Source of the DNA: Desulfonema magnum
Lineage (GTDB): Bacteria; Desulfobacterota; Desulfobacteria; Desulfobacterales; 4be13
Direction: 5' to 3'
Length of the DNA stretch: 64,000 bases
Assembly (NCBI RefSeq): GCF_017377395.1
Contig: NZ_CP061800.1
Coordinates: forward strand, 4,175,633 to 4,239,632
The notes under the pieces are model-generated. The model saw nothing but the letters and a program-made list of their open reading frames with translations, did not search any database and was not told the DNA's origin. The translations under genes were made by a program, and so were the position numbers. Of this stretch, positions 42,710-51,726 are shown in pieces. Positions within the stretch are counted from its first letter, which is position 1. Each line of letters opens with the position of its first letter.

Positions 42710-44116
42710 ATGATAAAAAAACAGATTATTATTACACTGCTGATTATTACAGGTCTGACAACCTCCTCCTGTACCTTGTTCACCCCGGATATCAGAACTG
42801 CTCCCCAGGGAGAACTGCCTGAAATGTTTTCCCTTTATACATCAGACAGGGATATGGCTGTCCCGTGGTGGCAGGAATTTAATGACGTTGAACTGAACGC
42901 GCTGATTGCCGAGGCTTTGTCAGGAAATTTCAGTCTGAAAGAGGCGTGGCAAAGACTGAAACAGGCTCAGGCAGTGGCAGTGAAAACCGGAGCAGCGAGT
43001 TTTCCGGATGTGTCACTGAACGCAGGGAATTCACGCACCCGCAGGCGCACAGATGACGGTTCCGGTTCATCCTCGCTTACTGCTTCGGATTATTCCCTAG
43101 GGCTTGCCAGCAGTTACGAACTGGATATATGGGGACGGATTCGTTCGGAACAGGAAGCGACCCGCCTTGAAACCGCGGCAACCCGTGAAGACCTGAACGC
43201 GGCTGCCATGACGCTCACCGCTTCGGCCGCAACACTCTGGATCAATATCATTTCACAGCGAATGCAAAAGCAGCTCCTAAAAAGACAGCTTGAGACAAAT
43301 AAAACCTATCTCGAACTGGTGGAACTCCGTTTCCGAAAAGGGGTTGTTTCCGCACTGGATGTGTATCAGCAAAGGCAGGCTGTTGAACAGGTCCGGGGGC
43401 AGATTCCGCTGATCGAATCAGAAGAACAACTGCTGATGCACGAGCTGTCGCTGCTTCTGGCAAAACCGCCCAGATCAGAGGTTCGCATTACCCGAAAAAC
43501 CCTGCCGGATATTTCCCAGGTTCCGGCAACAGGACTGCCTGCGGATATTTTGGCCTCAAGGCCGGATGTCCGGGCAGCCGGGTTGCGCTTACAGGCTTCG
43601 GACTGGAACGCGGCCGTGGCAAAAGCCGACCGCCTGCCCGCTTTGAAACTCACAGGAACTGCGAGTTTCGGCGCAGATCATCTTGACATTATTTTTGACA
43701 ACTGGCTGCTCAGGCTCGCGGGAAATCTTACCGCACCGATTTTTGACGGGAAACGCCGGAAAGCCGAGGTGGATCGGAGCCTGGCAAAGGCCGATGAAAA
43801 TCTGTGGGCATATCGCCGCGCTGTTTATACCGCCATCAAAGAAACAGAAGACGCGCTGATCAGGGAGAAGAAACAGCGACAGCATCTCCGGGTGCTGGAA
43901 GCAGAGACAGAAGTCGCCCAAAAAGCATTTGATCAGGCCATTGCCCGTTACCGCAAGGGGCTTTCAGATTATCTGCCAGTGCTGACACAGCTTCAGAAAG
44001 TTCAACGTCTGGAAAAAAGCATGATTCAGCAAAAAACCGGGCTTCTGATCTATCGGGTAAATCTGTATCGCGCACTTGGCGGAACATGGACAGATTCGCT
44101 CATGTCCGAGGGGTAA
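42710..44116 (+). CDS. RND efflux outer-membrane lipoprotein (OprM/NodT family)
   Basis: A 468-residue outer-membrane channel protein. The signal peptide MIKKQIIITLLIITGLTTSSC ends in a lipobox with Cys21. Family text includes VPWWQEFNDVELNALIAEAL (about 48-67), long coiled-coil hairpins, YSLGLASSYELDIWGRI (about 126-142) and LPADILASRPDVRAAGLRLQ (about 274-293). These are the two structural repeats of TolC-like trimers. It exports substrate across the outer membrane together with the adaptor and RND pump downstream (24-bp gap). No local repressor gene is seen. Confidence 0.93.
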   Translation: MIKKQIIITLLIITGLTTSSCTLFTPDIRTAPQGELPEMFSLYTSDRDMAVPWWQEFNDVELNALIAEALSGNFSLKEAWQRLKQAQAVAVKTGAASFPDVSLNAGNSRTRRRTDDGSGSSSLTASDYSLGLASSYELDIWGRIRSEQEATRLETAATREDLNAAAMTLTASAATLWINIISQRMQKQLLKRQLETNKTYLELVELRFRKGVVSALDVYQQRQAVEQVRGQIPLIESEEQLLMHELSLLLAKPPRSEVRITRKTLPDISQVPATGLPADILASRPDVRAAGLRLQASDWNAAVAKADRLPALKLTGTASFGADHLDIIFDNWLLRLAGNLTAPIFDGKRRKAEVDRSLAKADENLWAYRRAVYTAIKETEDALIREKKQRQHLRVLEAETEVAQKAFDQAIARYRKGLSDYLPVLTQLQKVQRLEKSMIQQKTGLLIYRVNLYRALGGTWTDSLMSEG

Positions 44117-44140
44117 TCTGCAAGGATAAGGATAAGGAAA

Positions 44141-45382
44141 ATGACACATCGCAATCATCAAAACACAGATCAAAATCGCATCGCGGTTCCCTCCGAACAT
44201 CACCGCATCATACCGCTTTTAGTTAAAATTTTGCTTCCCCTGCTCATACTCGGCGCGGGTATCGCGGGGGCCGCATATATTCAGAAAAGTACCTCCAAAC
44301 CCCGCAGACGTCCCCCCGAGCAGACAGCCCGCCTGGTAAATACCGAGCCAGTTCGCATATCTGATGAACAAGTGGTGATTCAGGTCATGGGAACTGTGGA
44401 ACCAGCCCATGAACTGGTACTCAGACCCAAAGTTTCGGGAGAGGTGGTCTCAGCTCACCCCGAATTTACCGAAGGCGGCTTTCTTGAAGCGGGCGAGGAA
44501 ATCCTGAAAATTGACCCCAAAGATTACGAACTCATTGTCACACAGATGAAAAGTAAAGTTGCCGAGGCTTCATATCAACTGAAGATAGAAATGGGGTACC
44601 AGGATATTGCCAAACGGGAATGGGAGTTGCTCAACGGAAAAAGCAGTGGCAAAGACCCTGACAAAGCGCTTGCGACGCGCAAACCGCATCTTGAAAAGGC
44701 AAAGGCTGAACTCCGGTCGGCAAAGGCCGAACTGGAACAGGCAAGGCTGAACCTTGCCCGAACCCGGGTTTGCACGCCGTTTAGCGCTGTGATACGAACG
44801 AAACAAGCAGAGATCGGTTCCCAAGTCTCATCCGGGGAGCAGCTCGCGGAGCTGACAGGTACGGATGAATACCGGATCCGGGTTTCCGTGCCTGTGGACA
44901 GGCTGAAATGGATTACCATTCCCCGAAAGGGCGGAGACCCGGGTTCCCAGGCTGTTGTGAAATACCATGACGGCGCATATCAGCGGGAGGGAACAGTGAT
45001 CAGACTTCTGAGCGACCTTGACACTGAAGCGCATATGGCGCGGCTTCTGATCTCTGTAAAAGATCCGCTGGGGTTGGAGAATCCTGAAACCGGATATCCT
45101 CCGCTTCTGATCGGCGAGTATGTCCGCGTTGAAATCAGAGGAGAGAAACTGACAAATGTTGTCCGCATTCCGCGAACCGCGTTGCGGGATGATAATAAAA
45201 TCTGGATCGCGGGAAAAGACAGAACCCTGATTATCCGTCAGGTCAGAACTGTTTGGCGGGATAATGATTCTGTTTTTCTGAAAAATGGTTTGAAAATCGG
45301 AGAACAGCTGATCACATCTGATCTTTCCGCGCCCGTGCATGGAATGGCAATTCAGATGGCAGGTTTTTCTGAAAATGAGTAG
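44141..45382 (+). CDS. RND efflux periplasmic adaptor (membrane fusion protein)
   Basis: A 413-residue HlyD/AcrA-type adaptor. An N-terminal membrane anchor (about 27-47, LVKILLPLLILGAGIAGAAY) is followed by a barrel-sandwich half (VMGTVEPAHELVLRPKVSGE, about 80-99), an alpha-hairpin (about 125-205, rich in KAELRSAKAELEQARLNLAR), the second lipoyl half with VCTPFSAVIRTKQAEIGSQV, and C-terminal beta-barrel/membrane-proximal domains. No lipobox cysteine, so it is membrane anchored. It joins the outer-membrane factor and the RND permease. A 351-bp gap full of 61-bp repeats separates it from the permease. Confidence 0.92.
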   Translation: MTHRNHQNTDQNRIAVPSEHHRIIPLLVKILLPLLILGAGIAGAAYIQKSTSKPRRRPPEQTARLVNTEPVRISDEQVVIQVMGTVEPAHELVLRPKVSGEVVSAHPEFTEGGFLEAGEEILKIDPKDYELIVTQMKSKVAEASYQLKIEMGYQDIAKREWELLNGKSSGKDPDKALATRKPHLEKAKAELRSAKAELEQARLNLARTRVCTPFSAVIRTKQAEIGSQVSSGEQLAELTGTDEYRIRVSVPVDRLKWITIPRKGGDPGSQAVVKYHDGAYQREGTVIRLLSDLDTEAHMARLLISVKDPLGLENPETGYPPLLIGEYVRVEIRGEKLTNVVRIPRTALRDDNKIWIAGKDRTLIIRQVRTVWRDNDSVFLKNGLKIGEQLITSDLSAPVHGMAIQMAGFSENE

Positions 45383-45390
45383 ATCGAAAA

Positions 45391-45634
45391 AATTCACAAA
45401 TCCGGAGTGCAAAAATTAAGCGAAGCGGTTTTTTGCACCGCTCATTTAAAGAATTCACAAATCCGGAGTGCAAAAATTAAGCGAAGCGGTTTTTTGCGCC
45501 GCTCATTTAAAGAATTCACAAATCCGGCGTGCAAAAATTAAGCGAAGCGGTTTTTTGCACCGCTCATTTAAAGAATTCACAAATCCGGAGTGCAAAAATT
45601 AAGCAAAGCGGTTTTTTGCACCGCTCATTTGAAA
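45391..45634. repeat. 61-bp tandem repeat, four units, inside the efflux operon
   Basis: Units start at 45391, 45452, 45513 and 45574, each AATTCACAAATCCGGAGTGC followed by a hairpin-capable AAAAATTAAGCGAAGCGGTT. A partial inverted copy (TTTGCTTAATTTTTGCACGC) follows to 45680. It belongs to the GGAGTGC palindrome family. Confidence 0.95.
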
Positions 45635-45733
45635 AATTCCGCTAAAATGCAAAAAATCGCTTTGCTTAATTTTTGCACGCCGGAAAGGATTTTTGATCTG
45701 CTGAAAATAGCAAAGATTCAGAAAGAGGCAAAC

Positions 45734-48700
45734 ATGGCAAATGAACATAAAGAAAAAGAACGTGGACCGGTCGCATGGATGGCGGGCAATTCTGTTGCCT
45801 CGAATTTACTGATGCTGGTCTTGCTGGTGGGCGGTCTGATCCTGGGAACTCAGATCAAACAGGAGGTATTTCCTGAATTTGATTCGGACAGAATCAGCGT
45901 GACAGTATCTTATCCCGGGGCCAGCCCCGAGGAAATAGAACAGGGAATCATCCTAGCCATTGAAGAAGCGATCCAGGGACTGGAAGGGATAGACGAAATC
46001 ACATCCGCAGCAAGGGAAGGTTCGGCAACAGTCACAGTCGAAGCCCTGACAGGTGCGGATATGCAAAAGCTTGCAAATGATATTCAAAGCGAAGTTGACC
46101 GCATCAGTTCTTTCCCGGAAGAAGCTGAAGACCCTGAAGTGTCTGTGGCTATGCGCCGCCGAGATGTGATATCTCTCGTAATCTACGGAGATCAGGACGA
46201 GCGGGTGCTGAGGGAAACTGCCGAAACTGCCAGAGACGAACTGCTCCGGAATGAGAACATCACCCAGGTGGAGCTGGCCGGTATCAGGGATTTGGAAATC
46301 AGTATCGAAGTGCCCCAGGAAAAGCTGAGGGCATATCATCTGACGTTGGAAGAAGTCGCACAGCGCGTCAAAGCCGCTTCAGTGGAACTGGCAGGCGGCG
46401 GTATCAAAACCCGGTCCGGCGAGGTACTGGTCCGCATGAAGGAACGCAGAGATTATGGCAGGGAATTTGCCCGGATTCCCATCATCACCGGCAAAGACGG
46501 TTCCCAGACACTTTTGGAAGATATCGCTGTGATCACGGACGGATTCGAAGACACAGGCCGTTACGCCACTTACAACAGTAAACGCGCAGTGATGATCGAA
46601 GTTTACCGGGTGGGCGATCAGAGCCCGCTTGAGGTTGCCGATGCAGTCAAAACCTATCTGGAAGAATTACAGGGAAAGCTGCCTCCCGGGATCGAAACCG
46701 GAATTCTGAAAGACAAGTCAGATATATATCGCCAGCGCCTGGACCTGATGCTTCGAAACGGCTATATGGGGCTTTCACTGGTATTCATCCTGCTGGGGCT
46801 GTTTTTGGAAATCCGTCTTGCTTTCTGGGTGGCCATGGGAATTCCCATTTCATTTATGGGTTCGCTTCTGTTTCTGCCCCTTCTGGGCATCAGCATCAAC
46901 ATGATTTCCATGTTCGCATTTATCATTGCCCTGGGAATTGTGGTGGATGACGCGGTTATCGTGGGTGAAAATATTTATTCTTACCGGCAGCAGGGAAACT
47001 CCTTTTCCAAGGCTGCGATTGCAGGCGTTCAGGAAGTCTCCATGCCTGTCACCTTCAGCATTCTGACCAATGTGGTGGCGTTTATGCCGCTGTGGTTTAT
47101 ACCCGGACATATGGGCAAAATTTTCAAGAGCATTCCCGCTGTTGTGATCACTGTATTTCTCATATCGCTCATCGAAAGCGTGTTTATTCTGCCCGCGCAT
47201 CTGGGACATCAGCGGGAACGGGGAAAAAAAGGACTGACAGGCTGGCTGTTCCGTGTACAGGCACGTTTCAGCAACGGATTTACCCGTATGATTCACCGGT
47301 ATTACAGTCCGTTTCTGAAACAGATATTGAAAAACCGGTATCTGGTTCTTTCCATTGGCATGACAGCCCTGATACTCATTCTTGCCCTGGTAAAAAGCGG
47401 CCGTATGGGCATGACGCTTTTTCCCAGAGTTGAGTCGGATTTTTCTCAGGCAACCCTTGTTCTGCCATATGGCTCACCTGTTGAGAAAACCGAGGCCGTG
47501 ACAAAAATTTTAACAGATGCTGCCAGACAGGTGGCCGAGGAAAACGGAGAAAACAGCCTGGTTCAGGGCATTTTTGCGGAAATCGGCAACTCTGGCGAGC
47601 ATACGGCAAGGGTAAGGGCATATCTGACACCTCCGAAAATACGCCCCATGAGTACCGGCGAAGTTACCCGTCTGTGGCGGAAACAAGCCGGAGTCATTGT
47701 GGGGCCTGAATCGCTGACATTCAGGTCTGACTCAGGCGGTCCCGGATCAGGCGCCTCACTGAGTCTGGAACTGAGCCACCGGGATATTAACGTGCTGGAG
47801 GCAGCCAGCACAGAACTGGCTGAGGCATTGAGCCAGTTTCCCAATGTCAAGGATGTCGAGGATGGTTTTTTACCCGGCAAGCAGCAGATGAATTTCAAAA
47901 TCCGACCCGAAGGCCAGGCCCTGGGGCTGACAGCCCAGTCCGTTGCCAGGCAGGTGCGTTATTCTTTTTACGGCAAGCAGGCGATTCGTCAGCAGCGGGG
48001 AAAAAACGAGGTCACGGTGATGGTACGCCTGCCCAGGGCAGAACGGAGTTCGGAGCATCACCTGGAGGAACTGATCCTGCGCACCCCCTCAGGCGCGGAG
48101 GTTCCTTTGCGTCAGGTGGTGGATACAAAGCGGACCCGGGCATATACAGAGATCAATCGGCGGACCGGCCGCAGGGTGATCACGGCCGAGGCAGATGTGA
48201 ATCCGCCTGAAAAAGCAAATGAGATATTGGCTGAACTGAAATCCGGCATACTGCCCGAACTGACACATAAATACACGGGACTTGAGTACAGTTTCCAGGG
48301 CAAACAGGCGGATATTCGGGACAGTATGAGCAGTCTGGTGAAAGGTCTGCTTCTGGCAATGCTGTGCATTTACGCCATGCTTGCCATTCCTTTCAGGAGC
48401 TATGTACAGCCTGCCATTGTAATGACTAGTATTCCTTTCGGGATCGTGGGCGCGGTGCTGGGGCATCTGATCATGGGCTACAGTCTGAGCGTGATGAGCA
48501 TGTTCGGCGTGGTCGCGCTCTCCGGCGTGGTGGTGAATGATTCCCTGGTTCTCATCGAGCTTGCCAACCGCAGAAAACAGGAGGGATTATCTGCCCATGA
48601 CGCGGTTCATTCCGCCGGAATTCAGCGGTTCCGTCCTATTTTACTGACAACCTTTACCACTTTTGGCGGACTCGCGCCCATGATCTTTGAAACATCCCGG

Positions 48701-48976
48701 CAGGCAAAATTTATGATTCCCATGGCCCTTTCACTGGGCTACGGTGTTTTGTTCGCCACCGGTATCACCCTTGTCCTGGTTCCGTCGCTGTATATGGTCC
48801 TCGAAGATATCTACCGAGCTGTGTGGTCCCTCATGGGCACCCGGTCAGATTTGCGGATACAAGATGAAGACCAAGCCTGTAAGGATATTCTTCAAAAAAA
48901 TGATACTGTTATAGCTTCCGATCCCCAAACTCCCAATGACAGGGCTGTTATACTGTCGGACGCATTCAAAGTTTAG
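45734..48976 (+). CDS. RND efflux transporter permease
   Basis: A 1080-residue inner-membrane RND pump, normal family length. TM1 is NLLMLVLLVGGLILGTQI (about 22-39), and the periplasmic porter begins FPEFDSDRISVTVSYPGASP. The TM4 proton relay has IALGIVVDDAVIVGENIYSY (about 395-414) with the Asp pair. The second half repeats the layout and ends LVLVPSLYMVLEDIYRAVW before a polar tail. I chose ATG at 45734 (GAGG 7 bp upstream); an in-frame ATG at 45590 would translate the 61-bp repeats (MQKLSKAVFCTAHLK) and is unlikely. It resembles the heavy-metal/hydrophobe-type pumps with one broad substrate range; the substrate cannot be told. Confidence 0.95.
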   Translation: MANEHKEKERGPVAWMAGNSVASNLLMLVLLVGGLILGTQIKQEVFPEFDSDRISVTVSYPGASPEEIEQGIILAIEEAIQGLEGIDEITSAAREGSATVTVEALTGADMQKLANDIQSEVDRISSFPEEAEDPEVSVAMRRRDVISLVIYGDQDERVLRETAETARDELLRNENITQVELAGIRDLEISIEVPQEKLRAYHLTLEEVAQRVKAASVELAGGGIKTRSGEVLVRMKERRDYGREFARIPIITGKDGSQTLLEDIAVITDGFEDTGRYATYNSKRAVMIEVYRVGDQSPLEVADAVKTYLEELQGKLPPGIETGILKDKSDIYRQRLDLMLRNGYMGLSLVFILLGLFLEIRLAFWVAMGIPISFMGSLLFLPLLGISINMISMFAFIIALGIVVDDAVIVGENIYSYRQQGNSFSKAAIAGVQEVSMPVTFSILTNVVAFMPLWFIPGHMGKIFKSIPAVVITVFLISLIESVFILPAHLGHQRERGKKGLTGWLFRVQARFSNGFTRMIHRYYSPFLKQILKNRYLVLSIGMTALILILALVKSGRMGMTLFPRVESDFSQATLVLPYGSPVEKTEAVTKILTDAARQVAEENGENSLVQGIFAEIGNSGEHTARVRAYLTPPKIRPMSTGEVTRLWRKQAGVIVGPESLTFRSDSGGPGSGASLSLELSHRDINVLEAASTELAEALSQFPNVKDVEDGFLPGKQQMNFKIRPEGQALGLTAQSVARQVRYSFYGKQAIRQQRGKNEVTVMVRLPRAERSSEHHLEELILRTPSGAEVPLRQVVDTKRTRAYTEINRRTGRRVITAEADVNPPEKANEILAELKSGILPELTHKYTGLEYSFQGKQADIRDSMSSLVKGLLLAMLCIYAMLAIPFRSYVQPAIVMTSIPFGIVGAVLGHLIMGYSLSVMSMFGVVALSGVVVNDSLVLIELANRRKQEGLSAHDAVHSAGIQRFRPILLTTFTTFGGLAPMIFETSRQAKFMIPMALSLGYGVLFATGITLVLVPSLYMVLEDIYRAVWSLMGTRSDLRIQDEDQACKDILQKNDTVIASDPQTPNDRAVILSDAFKV

Positions 48977-48993
48977 CGAAACACACAGAGTCT

Positions 48994-49310
48994 CAGCAGA
49001 TTGAAAAAGTTTTCAGGCCGTCACAGGGCGGACGGGGGGAGAAACCCATATGCATCAGGCTAAGAATGCCGGACGGGGTTTGCAACCCCGTCCGAAACGT
49101 TTGTTTTCGGGGGTCGGAAAATATTTCGGACGGGGTTGCAAACCCCGTCCGGCAGATCACGGATTAATAAAAACAATGAGTTACGATCTTAGCCTGATGC
49201 ATATGGGGGAGAAACCTGGCTTTTTCCCGCGGGGGAGATATTTTGTCCGGGGAACAAACCCGGGTTTCGTTGCTGTCCAGCGCACAGCCAGGAAACTTTT
49301 CAATCTGCTA
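48994..49310. mobile_element. Family J MITE-like element with nested family B element
   Basis: Ends CAGCAGATTGAAAAAGTTTT and GGAAACTTTTCAATCTGCT. A complete family B element (49047-49205, 19-bp CATATGCATCAGGCTAAGA ends) is inserted inside. It ends five bases before the stop of the next minus-strand gene. Confidence 0.75.
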
Positions 49311-49314
49311 AATA

Positions 49315-49938
49315 TTACAGCCCCATCTCTGAAATATAGTTCAAACCATAAATTATGTCTCTCAGGTCTATTTTGTTGTCTTCGTTCATATCAACATACG
49401 GTAATCCGGAATCTTTTGCTATTAATGCTTTCAGCATATTTATAACATCAGCCAGACTTACAACGATAAGATCAATTTGTTCAACATCTCCGCTTTCTCC
49501 TACAGTCAGTTGCTGGCCCTTCGCTGACACATTAATATTATCCCGACGTTCCCCTATTAATACAACGGGTAGTTCAACACCATCCTTAATGGCATGGATG
49601 ACCACTGGTTCGCCTGGTTCCGCCCCTTCTGGCTGGCTGTCTTTGTTATAAATTGGAATATCTATTATATAACAATTATGTTCATTAAGGCCATCTGTAT
49701 CTTCCGCTTCATCTCCGTTTGCTGAAATAAAAGATGTTCCATCCGGTTTGGTTACAGTAAATACATAACCTGCATCGGTCTCATTTGTTATTTGTACACC
49801 ATTTACCTCCACCGTGCCGCCAATTCTGAAAGGCAACGGTATTCCGGCATCATCCCTGGTTGTTTCCTGCCCCAGAACTGTTGAAGCAAAAAAACAGAGA
49901 GACAAAACGACTGACATGGCAATTTTTTTCCCAAACAT
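49315..49938 (-). CDS. Secreted protein with C-terminal dockerin-like module
   Basis: A 207-residue exported protein. The N-terminus MFGKKIAMSVVLSLCFFASTVLG is a signal peptide with cleavage near residue 23. A beta-rich middle (FRIGGTVEVNGVQITNETDA ... GYVFTVTKPDGTSF, about 37-70) resembles a carboxypeptidase-like or Ig-like fold. The C-terminus has DVINMLKALIAKDSG and the calcium loop DMNEDNKIDLRDIIYGLNYI (about 184-203), one half of a dockerin type I pair. The same ending is found in the protease at 51727, so both may dock to a shared cohesin or use it as a calcium fold. RBS AAAGG precedes ATG. The role is unknown. Confidence 0.75.
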   Translation of the reverse strand: MFGKKIAMSVVLSLCFFASTVLGQETTRDDAGIPLPFRIGGTVEVNGVQITNETDAGYVFTVTKPDGTSFISANGDEAEDTDGLNEHNCYIIDIPIYNKDSQPEGAEPGEPVVIHAIKDGVELPVVLIGERRDNINVSAKGQQLTVGESGDVEQIDLIVVSLADVINMLKALIAKDSGLPYVDMNEDNKIDLRDIIYGLNYISEMGL

Positions 49939-50082
49939 GGATAACCTTTCTTATTCATTAGAGAATTAAAAAATTAAAATAAGGTGCAAAGATGAAATAA
50001 GTTCCCGACCTGAACGTCCTGGAAAAAAGCCGGGTTTCTTTGCCGCACCGCGCGCAGTCCGGAAACTTTTCGATCTGCTGAC

Positions 50083-50222
50083 ACTCGATAATCAAGTTTT
50101 CTGATCCGGTCCGGCCGGACAGCCTGTCATTCCGTCCGACTGAAACTTTGGCATGAGTTCAGTCGGACGCTCACGCCGAAGCCTGCAAAAACAGGAATGA
50201 CAAAAAAATTTGATCATTGAGT
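50083..50222. repeat. Family C palindromic repeat, variant core
   Basis: Outer arms ACTCGATAATCAAG and TTTGATCATTGAGT. The usual core is replaced by GTCCGACTGAAACT...AGTTCAGTCGGAC, another inverted repeat, so a different hairpin sits in the same frame. Confidence 0.75.
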
Positions 50223-50386
50223 TACAGTGTTTCATTCAGGGACAAACTTTGAAAAACTCCGTATAAATCCTCTTATATTCAGATAGATTGGGGGCAGTTG
50301 CAATGAAGGCGGTAGGTAAGGTGCGATTTGGAAAATTGAAATATGATTCAGCAACTCCTCCCCCGGAATTTTTTTCTCAGAGCTTA

Positions 50387-50536
50387 TAAGTACCTAACCA
50401 TAAGTTTTCTATATTTGTCCGGGGAAGAAACCCGGGTTTTTTCCGAAATGATCCGCCGTCCGTGAAGGAAAAAGCCGGGTTTCTCAGCCATCCTCGGAAA
50501 AAAAAGATGTATGAAAAATTTTTGCTCAAGTACTTA
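50387..50536. mobile_element. Family E MITE-like element
   Basis: About 150 bp. Ends TAAGTACCTAACCATAAGTT and ATTTTTGCTCAAGTACTTA are imperfect inverted repeats. The interior holds GGAAAAAGCCGGGTTTCT text. A sister copy is at 55999-56149, and fragments occur near 9751, 54765 and 62790. Confidence 0.7.
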
Positions 50537-50579
50537 CATGCGGCAAAGTTATTTTATCTTTTTCGTGAATCATCAATAT

Positions 50580-50734
50580 CAGTAGATCGAAAAGTTTCCG
50601 GACTGTGTGCGGCATGGCAGAGAAACCCGGCTTTTTTTCCCCGGACAGAAGACTCCCCCCGCGGGAAAAAGCCGGGTTTCTTCCCCGTTCGCCGTGTCTG
50701 TCCCGCGACAGCCCGAAAACTTTTCGATCTACTG
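50580..50734. mobile_element. Family J MITE-like element, simple form
   Basis: 155 bp with ends CAGTAGATCGAAAAGTTTCC and GAAAACTTTTCGATCTACTG, and internal inverted GAAACCCGGCTTTTT / AAAAAGCCGGGTTTC. Same ends as the elements at 48994, 51177 and 56151 and as the inner arms of the 242-bp satellite. Confidence 0.75.
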
Positions 50735-50840
50735 AATATTGAAAAGCAAAATAGCAGATTTTAAGGAAAGTGATCAATGGGGTGAGAAGAGTAAATTAAC
50801 TGGAGAAAAGGAGTAAACTGATAGGGAAAAGGCGCATCAG

Positions 50841-50859
50841 AGGTAGGAATATCCTACCT
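50841..50859. promoter_or_regulatory. Perfect 19-bp palindrome, possible operator
   Basis: AGGTAGGAATATCCTACCT has perfect 8-bp arms around ATA. It is not seen elsewhere in the window and lies in otherwise unique AT-rich sequence about 0.9 kb upstream of the dockerin gene at 49315-49938. No cognate regulator is identified. Confidence 0.25.
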
Positions 50860-51176
50860 TTTACAAAGGCTTTGGCATATTTTTTGCTTAAAAGATTATA
50901 ATATTTTAATATAATTATAAATAGTCAGATATATTGACCCGATGCCACAAATTTAAGCGGTTGCAGCCAATAGGGTGAAAAGCGTAAAATTATGAAAAAC
51001 AGGGAGTAAATCAGCAGAGCAAAAAGCCCCTTTTTAAACTTTTCGAGCTGAAATAAATAAAAAAATAGCTGGTTCTGACGAATTTTTTGGTTTTACATGA
51101 TTTCAGAGAGTTATCAGCCTGAAAATCGGTGCGAAAGTATCAGAAACCACAAAAAAACGTTAGAATCAGGAATGTT

Positions 51177-51722
51177 CAGCAGATCGAAAAGTTTGTATCA
51201 GCCAACGGATTACAGAAGACATCACGGGAATAACAGAGATATTCCCGTAACAGAAAATTAACGATACCTAATAGATATCTTATACTCGATAATCAAGTTT
51301 TTTCTGTCATTCCTGCGAAAGCAGGAATCCACTGTCTCCGGATGCGTAAAATCTGCGGAAAACGGATTCCTGCTTTCGCAGGAATGACAGGCTTTTTTGT
51401 TCGATCCGGGTCAGAAACTTGATTATCGAGTGTGAGGAATGCGGAAAACAGATGCCGCGCCTCCGGCAACAGTGGATTCCTGCTTTCGCAGGAATGACAG
51501 GCTTTTTGTTCGATCCGGGTCAGAAACTTGATTATCGAGTTATAGTCTTCATCACAGAATTCAATTCTGATCTTAATATTGGCAATCACATAGGAAAAAA
51601 CGGCCAGCAAACTCATCAATTCAGATTTTTGAATAATTTCATATAGTTGCATTCCATTCTTTCAACTAAGAAAGCTTCTCTCAAATAAATTGTCCCAGTT
51701 TTCAAAAGTTTTCGATCTGCTG
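51177..51722. mobile_element. Family J element expanded by two family C palindromes
   Basis: Ends CAGCAGATCGAAAAGTTT and AAAGTTTTCGATCTGCTG. Inside are one complete family C repeat (51284-51431) and a second partial copy (51432-51540). It finishes just before the stop codon of the protease gene. Confidence 0.6.
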
Positions 51723-51726
51723 ATGT

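Larger units (their letters stand above)
49939..51726. other. 1.8-kb gene-poor region packed with repeats
   Basis: No convincing gene on either strand. It holds a family C copy (50083-50222), a family E element (50387-50536), family J elements (50580-50734 and 51177-51722), further family C copies (51284-51540), and AGGTAGGAATATCCTACCT at 50841. Between about 50860 and 51170 lies AT-rich unique sequence with no feature I can support. Confidence 0.7.

Noticed and set aside
45590..45733. Upstream ATG start for the RND permease
   Set aside because: It would translate the 61-bp tandem repeat; ATG at 45734 begins directly before the first membrane helix with a proper RBS.
51293..51652. Frames with text like IPAFAGMT and CHSCESRNP near 40450, 42185 and 51293
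   Set aside because: These are translations of the family C palindrome, a common source of false genes.
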